The position numbers and the translations under genes were made by a program. DNA of 17,056 nt from UMGS1649 sp045651205 (lineage in GTDB: Bacteria; Bacillota; Clostridia; TANB77; CAG-465). A model generated the notes under the pieces. That model did no database searches. It had not been told where the DNA came from and was given only the letters and a program-made list of their open reading frames with translations. The stretch spans positions 1-17,056 of the forward strand of contig JAZRSA010000012.1 in the NCBI GenBank assembly GCA_045651205.1, written 5' to 3'. Shown here piece after piece: positions 13,228 through 17,056 of this stretch (the first letter of the stretch is position 1; each line of letters starts with the position of its first letter).

Positions 13228-13545
13228 ATGAAAGTTGAAATTGGTAAAAGAATTACCGCTATTCGCGAAGAATTAGGCAAGACTAAAGAAGCCTTTGCAA
13301 AAGAACTAAGTATTACCCCACAATATTTAGGGCAAGTAGAAAAAGGTAAATGTATGTTATCTTTAGAAAAGCTAAAATTACTTTGCGAATTCACAAACAC
13401 TTCCGCAGATTATATTCTGTTTGGCAAAGATACTAATCTAATAAATGATACAAAAATTTGTCTAAACAAGTTTACAGATAAACAAATTAAACACGGTTGT
13501 AATATGCTAAAAGAACTAGCGTTATTCTTAAACAAAAATGAATAA
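13228..13545 (+). CDS. XRE-family helix-turn-helix transcriptional regulator, 105 aa
   Basis: This is the only plus-strand gene. Residues 1-65 form a typical Cro/C1-type helix-turn-helix: Ile-Gly-Lys-Arg-Ile, then Thr-Lys-Glu-Ala-Phe-Ala-Lys-Glu-Leu and Ser-Ile-Thr-Pro-Gln-Tyr-Leu-Gly-Gln-Val-Glu-Lys-Gly, ending with the common Ala-Asp-Tyr-Ile-Leu-Phe-Gly. A 40-residue helical tail may dimerise. It resembles SinR/phage-repressor-like small regulators found widely in Bacillota; no phage genes surround it. AGAGG about ten bases before the ATG supports the start. It is divergent from the Spo0A-like gene across 129 bases and convergent with the DUF2185 operon, sharing the terminator at 13600-13625. 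It may control its own promoter through the nearby CACATTT repeats. Confidence 0.93.
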   Translation: MKVEIGKRITAIREELGKTKEAFAKELSITPQYLGQVEKGKCMLSLEKLKLLCEFTNTSADYILFGKDTNLINDTKICLNKFTDKQIKHGCNMLKELALFLNKNE

Positions 13546-13599
13546 AGAATAATGTATGTTTTATTACATTAGCATATTTAAACATAATTTTACACTACA

Positions 13600-13625
13600 A
13601 AAAGCAGACGAAAACGTCTGCTTTT
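13600..13625. terminator. Bidirectional terminator between convergent genes
   Basis: A perfect 11-bp stem AAAAGCAGACG/CGTCTGCTTTT (13600-13610 and 13615-13625) with an AAAA loop has T-runs on both strands. It serves the plus-strand XRE gene, 55 bases away, and the minus-strand DUF2185 gene, whose stop codon begins seven bases past the stem. Confidence 0.92.
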
Positions 13626-13631
13626 ATTCTA

Positions 13632-14006
13632 TTATTGTTTCATAAAATGTATTTCTTTTGTTCCATCATCTATTTCAAATGTGTTTTCGTTTACTCTAAT
13701 ATATGATGTTCCAACTTTTGAATTTAAATATGGAATAATATCTTTATCATAGTTACAGATTGTGTTTAAGGCGAATATATGTACATTGTTTGGATTAGAA
13801 GTGTATTCTTCGTCTTCATCTCCCTTAAAGATTCTCCAGCCACTATCCGGATTATTAGGGCTTGGTTCTTCTCTATACATGTATCCTACTTTCCAACCTT
13901 CTTTTGTAATTTTGTCTGAAACCATACAGCCTTCGCCATTTGGTTCTTGCCAATCTATAAGATTCTCAACTTCTATTTTGATAAATCCATTTTCATTTAG
14001 TTCCAT
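13632..14006 (-). CDS. DUF2185-family protein
   Basis: The 124-residue protein matches the DUF2185 pattern from memory: Gly-Cys-Met-Val-Ser-Asp-Lys-Ile-Thr (26-34), Gly-Trp-Lys-Val-Gly-Tyr-Met-Tyr-Arg-Glu-Glu (37-47), Asp-Ser-Gly-Trp-Arg (54-58), Gly-Asp-Glu-Asp-Glu-Glu-Tyr (62-68), and Asn-Thr-Ile-Cys-Asn-Tyr-Asp (80-86). This domain has been linked to immunity proteins of polymorphic toxin systems; I recall the Imm33 label but cannot confirm it here. No toxin gene is adjacent. It is soluble and acidic. TAGGTGG before the ATG overlaps the stop of the upstream gene, 8 bases away, so translation is probably coupled. It ends a four-gene operon. Confidence 0.88.
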   Translation of the reverse strand: MELNENGFIKIEVENLIDWQEPNGEGCMVSDKITKEGWKVGYMYREEPSPNNPDSGWRIFKGDEDEEYTSNPNNVHIFALNTICNYDKDIIPYLNSKVGTSYIRVNENTFEIDDGTKEIHFMKQ

Positions 14007-14014
14007 ATTACCAC

Positions 14015-14332
14015 CTATATACCCTTTTCTTCTAAAGTTTCTATATCTAACAGTTTTACTTCATATGCATACTTTTCTTTTGATTTTATTAAGAAATCTA
14101 ACATACTAATTAATTCACTTTGTTCTTTCATTTCTTTTAATATGATAAATTCTTCGTTATCATCTTGTGTAATGATTGTTACTGAATTTAAATTTCCAGC
14201 AAATTCTTCTTTAGTTACCTTTTTAATTTCTTGTATTTTTATTATATTTGTTTTTAAAGATATCCCTCCAAATAGTATTTTCTTTTCTGTTATTATTTCT
14301 ATTGTATCATTATTCCAACTAATACTTTTCAT
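14015..14332 (-). CDS. Hypothetical small protein, 105 aa
   Basis: Not recognised. The first 70 residues alternate hydrophobic and polar residues in several short strands and a helix follows at about 72-88, a layout that resembles a small PH-like domain; this is inference from pattern only. No membrane segment or signal is visible. AGGAGG five bases before the ATG supports the start and overlaps the stop of the HD-domain gene. It is the third gene of a coupled operon and abuts the DUF2185 gene. Confidence 0.82.
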   Translation of the reverse strand: MKSISWNNDTIEIITEKKILFGGISLKTNIIKIQEIKKVTKEEFAGNLNSVTIITQDDNEEFIILKEMKEQSELISMLDFLIKSKEKYAYEVKLLDIETLEEKGI

Positions 14333-14341
14333 ACTTTCCTC

Positions 14342-15127
14342 CTATTTTATATTATCTTCTACATATTTATTTACTAATAAACGTATAGCTTCCATTCTTT
14401 CTTTTGTTTCTTCTTTAGTGTATGTAAATCTATCTATTAACACATCCACATAGTTTAGCTCTTTTATTATTTCAAATGTTTCCTTAAAGTTTAGGTCATA
14501 AATAAAAGCTAAAATACAAACCCAACAGTCTAATGCTGTTTGTCTATCGTGTATATTTACACATTGTTTATCCATAACCGTTTCATACACCTTGTCTGAT
14601 ACAATTGAATTTTCTATATGTTCTTTATCTTTTACTCTGCCAGGAAATATTGCTTCTATTTTTTCTTCCTTCTTCACCCTAAAATTATCTAATTTATCTG
14701 CATCTCTAATTATCTTTGCGTGAAGCAAAGCTCTTTCTTCTAGCCCATCATCTATAACTAATTTATTATGATTTGCTATTGCAATCTTAATTATTTCATC
14801 ATAAGTATTATCTTCTATAAATTCTCTAATTAAGCCATCTTCAAAAAGCATCTTTACACCGTGTTCTGCGTGATTAAAATTTATACTATCAAACTGCTTA
14901 AGGAATGTTATTTCCTCAAATCTTCCTACATCATGCAAAAGCGCTATTAACTCTGCAAGTTTTATATCTTCTTCACTAAGATTTAGTTTTTCTGCTATTA
15001 CTCTAGCATTCTCTAACACATGATATGTATGTACTACTTTAAGTTCAAATCCTAATACATCTTCTTCTGTTTTATATCTTTCTAAAAACTTCTTAAATGC
15101 TTGCTTGGCTTTAACTATGTCTATCAT
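14342..15127 (-). CDS. HD-domain phosphohydrolase
   Basis: HD-domain proteins are metal-dependent phosphohydrolases acting mainly on nucleotides. The 261-residue protein shows the metal ligands in order: His36 in His-Thr-Tyr-His-Val, the His65-Asp66 pair in Leu-Leu-His-Asp-Val-Gly-Arg, His86/His89, His120 in Asn-His-Asn, and Asp144 in Ile-Arg-Asp-Ala-Asp-Lys-Leu-Asp-Asn. It lacks RelA/SpoT synthetase, GGDEF and other regulatory domains, so it is a stand-alone HD hydrolase of unknown substrate. Its start shares one base with the stop of the upstream membrane protein gene (TAATG), and its stop overlaps the next Shine-Dalgarno, so the operon is translationally coupled. Confidence 0.93.
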   Translation of the reverse strand: MIDIVKAKQAFKKFLERYKTEEDVLGFELKVVHTYHVLENARVIAEKLNLSEEDIKLAELIALLHDVGRFEEITFLKQFDSINFNHAEHGVKMLFEDGLIREFIEDNTYDEIIKIAIANHNKLVIDDGLEERALLHAKIIRDADKLDNFRVKKEEKIEAIFPGRVKDKEHIENSIVSDKVYETVMDKQCVNIHDRQTALDCWVCILAFIYDLNFKETFEIIKELNYVDVLIDRFTYTKEETKERMEAIRLLVNKYVEDNIK

Positions 15128-15756
15128 TAATCTCTACTCCTTCTTATTTTTTCCTTTAAGTCATAAATTAATATCCCACCACAAGGTACAAACGATAAAA
15201 TACCAATTATTTTAGCTACAATACTTGGGACAAATATCATAAAACAAAATGGTAACATTATTACATACAGAATTGGCAGTAAAAATAAATTCTCAAAATC
15301 TCCTATTGGTGTATAGAAATTTAGCCAATAATTTATTCTAGTTTTAATCTCAAAATTATCCATTGACTCGCCTTTTATACTATGTATATGATCTTTTGTT
15401 TTAGATACTAAATAGTAATGTCCAACTGTATAATTAGAATCTTCAAAATAAAATATATTGCCTTTCTTATCTAGAAATGTACACATATTATCTTCTTTTT
15501 CTTTAAGATACAAAGTACATTCTTTAGGCTTAGCTACTACATTTCTAAAGTATAATACCCAACAATACAAGCCCACTCCTATAAAAAAACCACAAAATAT
15601 TAATGCCATACCAAATTGCATAAACCACTCTACAAATGCTTCAAAACTAACAACTCCGAAAAGTCCGGTTGCATAAAGTATACCAAAACCTATTAGCATT
15701 AAAACAGTCACAATAACCATTGCTTGCCAATCATATGTATTTCCTACATTTTTCAT
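15127..15756 (-). CDS. Hypothetical four-pass membrane protein, 209 aa
   Basis: Not recognised. Two membrane segments near residues 10-35 and 45-70 precede a soluble middle domain of about 75 residues (75-145) with a beta-rich pattern. Two further segments follow near 155-180 and 182-198, then a basic tail. By the positive-inside rule the tail and the middle domain lie in the cytoplasm. AAAGGAG eight bases before the ATG supports the start. It heads the operon that continues with the HD hydrolase, with a one-base stop/start overlap. The pairing of a membrane protein with an HD hydrolase hints at a membrane-associated signal or nucleotide function, but this is inference. Confidence 0.85.
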   Translation of the reverse strand: MKNVGNTYDWQAMVIVTVLMLIGFGILYATGLFGVVSFEAFVEWFMQFGMALIFCGFFIGVGLYCWVLYFRNVVAKPKECTLYLKEKEDNMCTFLDKKGNIFYFEDSNYTVGHYYLVSKTKDHIHSIKGESMDNFEIKTRINYWLNFYTPIGDFENLFLLPILYVIMLPFCFMIFVPSIVAKIIGILSFVPCGGILIYDLKEKIRRSRD

Positions 15757-15783
15757 ATGTATTTCTCCTTTAACTTTTCCTTC

Positions 15784-15792
15784 ATTATATCA
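15784..15792 (-). promoter_or_regulatory. Extended -10 promoter of the membrane protein-HD operon
   Basis: TGATATAAT (15792-15784, minus strand) is an exact extended -10 element 28 bases before the ATG. It lies just past the U-tract of the P-type ATPase terminator. I see no consensus -35. The same 9-mer occurs at two other operon starts in the window. Confidence 0.55.
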
Positions 15793-15799
15793 CATATGT

Positions 15800-15836
15800 A
15801 AAAAAACAAAAGGTTTAGTTGTTACTAAACCTTTTG
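15800..15836 (-). terminator. Intrinsic terminator after the P-type ATPase gene
   Basis: A perfect 13-bp stem (15824-15836 pairing with 15807-15819, four-base loop) is followed by seven Ts on the minus strand (15806-15800). It lies 14 bases past the stop codon and is the strongest terminator in the window. Confidence 0.93.
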
Positions 15837-15850
15837 CTTAATTATATTTT

Positions 15851-17056
15851 CTATGCTTTTTTAGTTTTTGTTCTTCTAATAGCATTGTTTATTAGTTTGT
15901 AGAATTCCATAACAATTAGTATTAATGCTGCTGTTGCAAACAAGTATGCTAAATGTACAAATGGTATAGATACTGTTTGTAAGAATGTTGAGAAGAATGG
16001 AACTTCCATAACTATTATTTGTAATAGAATTGATGCTGCTACACCGCATAGTATAAACCAGTTATTGCTAAGCGGTGTGCTAAATGCTGATCTATGTTCA
16101 CTTCTGCAGTTAAATACATGTATGTTTTGTATAAACACCATAAGTGCCATAATGTATCCACGAGCCATATCTACTTCCATATTTAATTTATTTAATAAGA
16201 AGTACCAAACTGTAAATACAACTGCTCCTATAACTGAACCTGAAACTAGAATTTCTTGTAATAATTCTTTGTTAAATATAGATTCTTTAGGATCACGTGG
16301 TTTTTCTCTTAGTATTCCTTTTTCTGCTTTTTCAAAAGATAAAGCAAAGTCTTGAACACCATCTGTTACAACGTTTAACCATAACAGTTGAATTGCAACT
16401 AATGGCATTGGTAGATTTAATACTATTGCTAGACAGAAGAATGCAACTTCTGCTAAACCACAAGATATTAAGAATAGTATTATTTTACGTATATTAGCGT
16501 ATGCTACACGTCCTTCTTTAATACCTGCTACTATTGATGTAAAGTTGTCATCTACTATTATCATATCCGCTGTTTCACGAGCTATATCTGTTCCACTTCC
16601 CATTGCAACACCGATATTAGCTGCTTTAAGCGCTGGTGCGTCGTTTACTCCATCACCTGTAACTGCAACAAATTCCCCTTGTCTTTTTAGAGATTCAATT
16701 ATTTCTAACTTTTGAATTGGGGTTACTCTTGTGAATATTTTTTTTGATTTAACAAAATTATCAAATTCTAGTTTAGTTTTAGATAAATATTTATCGACTT
16801 CGTCTCCTGTTGTTACTTCATCAAATGTTTCTGTTAGTTTTAATTCTTTAGCAATTGAGAATGCAGTTAGTGGATGATCCCCTGTAATCATTAGAACTTT
16901 TATTCCAGCTTTATTACATTCACTAATCGATTTTATTGATTCTTCTCTAATAGGATCTATAAACGCTACCATTCCCATGAATGTTAAATCCTTTATATTT
17001 TCTTCATTGTATTCTTCTATAATAAAATTTTCGCAGTAACCTTTGACGAAAACTTC
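15851..17056 (-). CDS. P-type cation-transporting ATPase, 5'-truncated by the window
   Basis: The frame is open to the right edge, so the N-terminus, the first membrane helices and the Asp-Lys-Thr-Gly-Thr phosphorylation site lie outside. The 401 residues seen contain the end of the nucleotide-binding domain (Phe-Val-Lys-Gly near 3-6), the P-domain motifs Thr-Gly-Asp-His-Pro (about 58-62) and Thr-Gly-Asp-Gly-Val-Asn-Asp-Ala-Pro (about 133-141), then six membrane segments. The first transport-site helix after the P-domain reads Trp-Leu-Asn-Val-Val-Thr-Asp-Gly-Val-Gln-Asp, retaining the Asn-X-X-Thr-Asp used for cation binding in Ca2+ pumps. The family looks like the P2 type, Ca2+ or related; the substrate is not certain. 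An internal Met at 16978 is not the start. A strong terminator follows. Confidence 0.95.
   Translation of the reverse strand, partial: EVFVKGYCENFIIEEYNEENIKDLTFMGMVAFIDPIREESIKSISECNKAGIKVLMITGDHPLTAFSIAKELKLTETFDEVTTGDEVDKYLSKTKLEFDNFVKSKKIFTRVTPIQKLEIIESLKRQGEFVAVTGDGVNDAPALKAANIGVAMGSGTDIARETADMIIVDDNFTSIVAGIKEGRVAYANIRKIILFLISCGLAEVAFFCLAIVLNLPMPLVAIQLLWLNVVTDGVQDFALSFEKAEKGILREKPRDPKESIFNKELLQEILVSGSVIGAVVFTVWYFLLNKLNMEVDMARGYIMALMVFIQNIHVFNCRSEHRSAFSTPLSNNWFILCGVAASILLQIIVMEVPFFSTFLQTVSIPFVHLAYLFATAALILIVMEFYKLINNAIRRTKTKKA

Noticed and set aside
13228..13545. Prophage remnant suggested by an XRE repressor
   Set aside because: No integrase, attachment repeats, structural phage genes or composition change flank it.
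13762..14109. Plus-strand open frame of 115 codons across the DUF2185 and 105-aa genes
   Set aside because: It is antisense to two recognised, coupled genes and has low-complexity Ser/Pro/Phe/Leu-rich content typical of shadow frames.
16978..16980. Start codon of the P-type ATPase at the internal Met
   Set aside because: The same frame runs open to the right edge with P-type ATPase residues such as Val-Lys-Gly upstream, so the gene simply continues outside the window.

Overview
The window is a compact stretch of a very AT-rich chromosome. It suggests a low-GC Bacillota genome (Clostridia- or Bacilli-like): strong Shine-Dalgarno sequences (AGGAGG) precede nearly every gene, the promoters are sigma-A type, a Spo0A-type response regulator is present, and rpmG-secE-nusG-rplK-rplA form one run. 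The genus cannot be named from the sequence. All genes but one lie on the minus strand, so transcription runs from high to low coordinates. I see no tRNA, rRNA, IS element, integrase or CRISPR array.

Layout in transcription order. (1) 17056-15851: the 3' two-thirds or less of a P-type cation ATPase, closed by a strong terminator. (2) 15756-13632: a tightly coupled four-gene operon of a membrane protein, an HD-domain hydrolase, a small unknown protein and a DUF2185 protein. It ends in a bidirectional terminator shared with a convergent plus-strand XRE-family regulator (13228-13545). (3) 13098-12313: a Spo0A-like response regulator, transcribed divergently from the XRE gene across a promoter region rich in repeats. 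(4) 12211-9487: a Nudix hydrolase, a polyprenyl diphosphate synthase, an IscU/NifU Fe-S scaffold with its own promoter, and a second Nudix hydrolase, then a terminator. (5) 9414-4371: a cell-envelope operon of a GT2-GtrA fusion, a small membrane-anchored protein, a large polytopic GT-C-like membrane protein and a membrane-anchored amidase-signature enzyme. (6) 4239-2122: rpmG, secE, nusG, rplK, rplA, then a terminator. (7) 2063-303: two genes of unknown function placed where rplJ-rplL are usually found, then a terminator. (8) 28-1: the first codons of another minus-strand gene behind a good promoter.

How the genes fit together. The envelope operon reads as a condensed three-component glycosylation system: a GT2 enzyme loads a sugar on a polyprenyl carrier, a GtrA-type domain flips it, and a GT-C enzyme transfers it outside. 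It carries two unusual extra partners, a small extracytoplasmic protein and a tail-anchored amidase. The polyprenyl synthase of block 4 could supply prenyl chains, though no link is shown by the DNA. The Spo0A-like regulator, a 0A-box-like element in its own divergent promoter region, and tandem 10-bp-phased 0A-box-like elements upstream of the promoter at the left edge hint at a local Spo0A-type regulon.

The observations most worth following are the glycosylation/amidase operon, the phased 0A-like boxes, the repeats between the regulator genes, and the replacement of rplJL by unknown genes behind a terminator.
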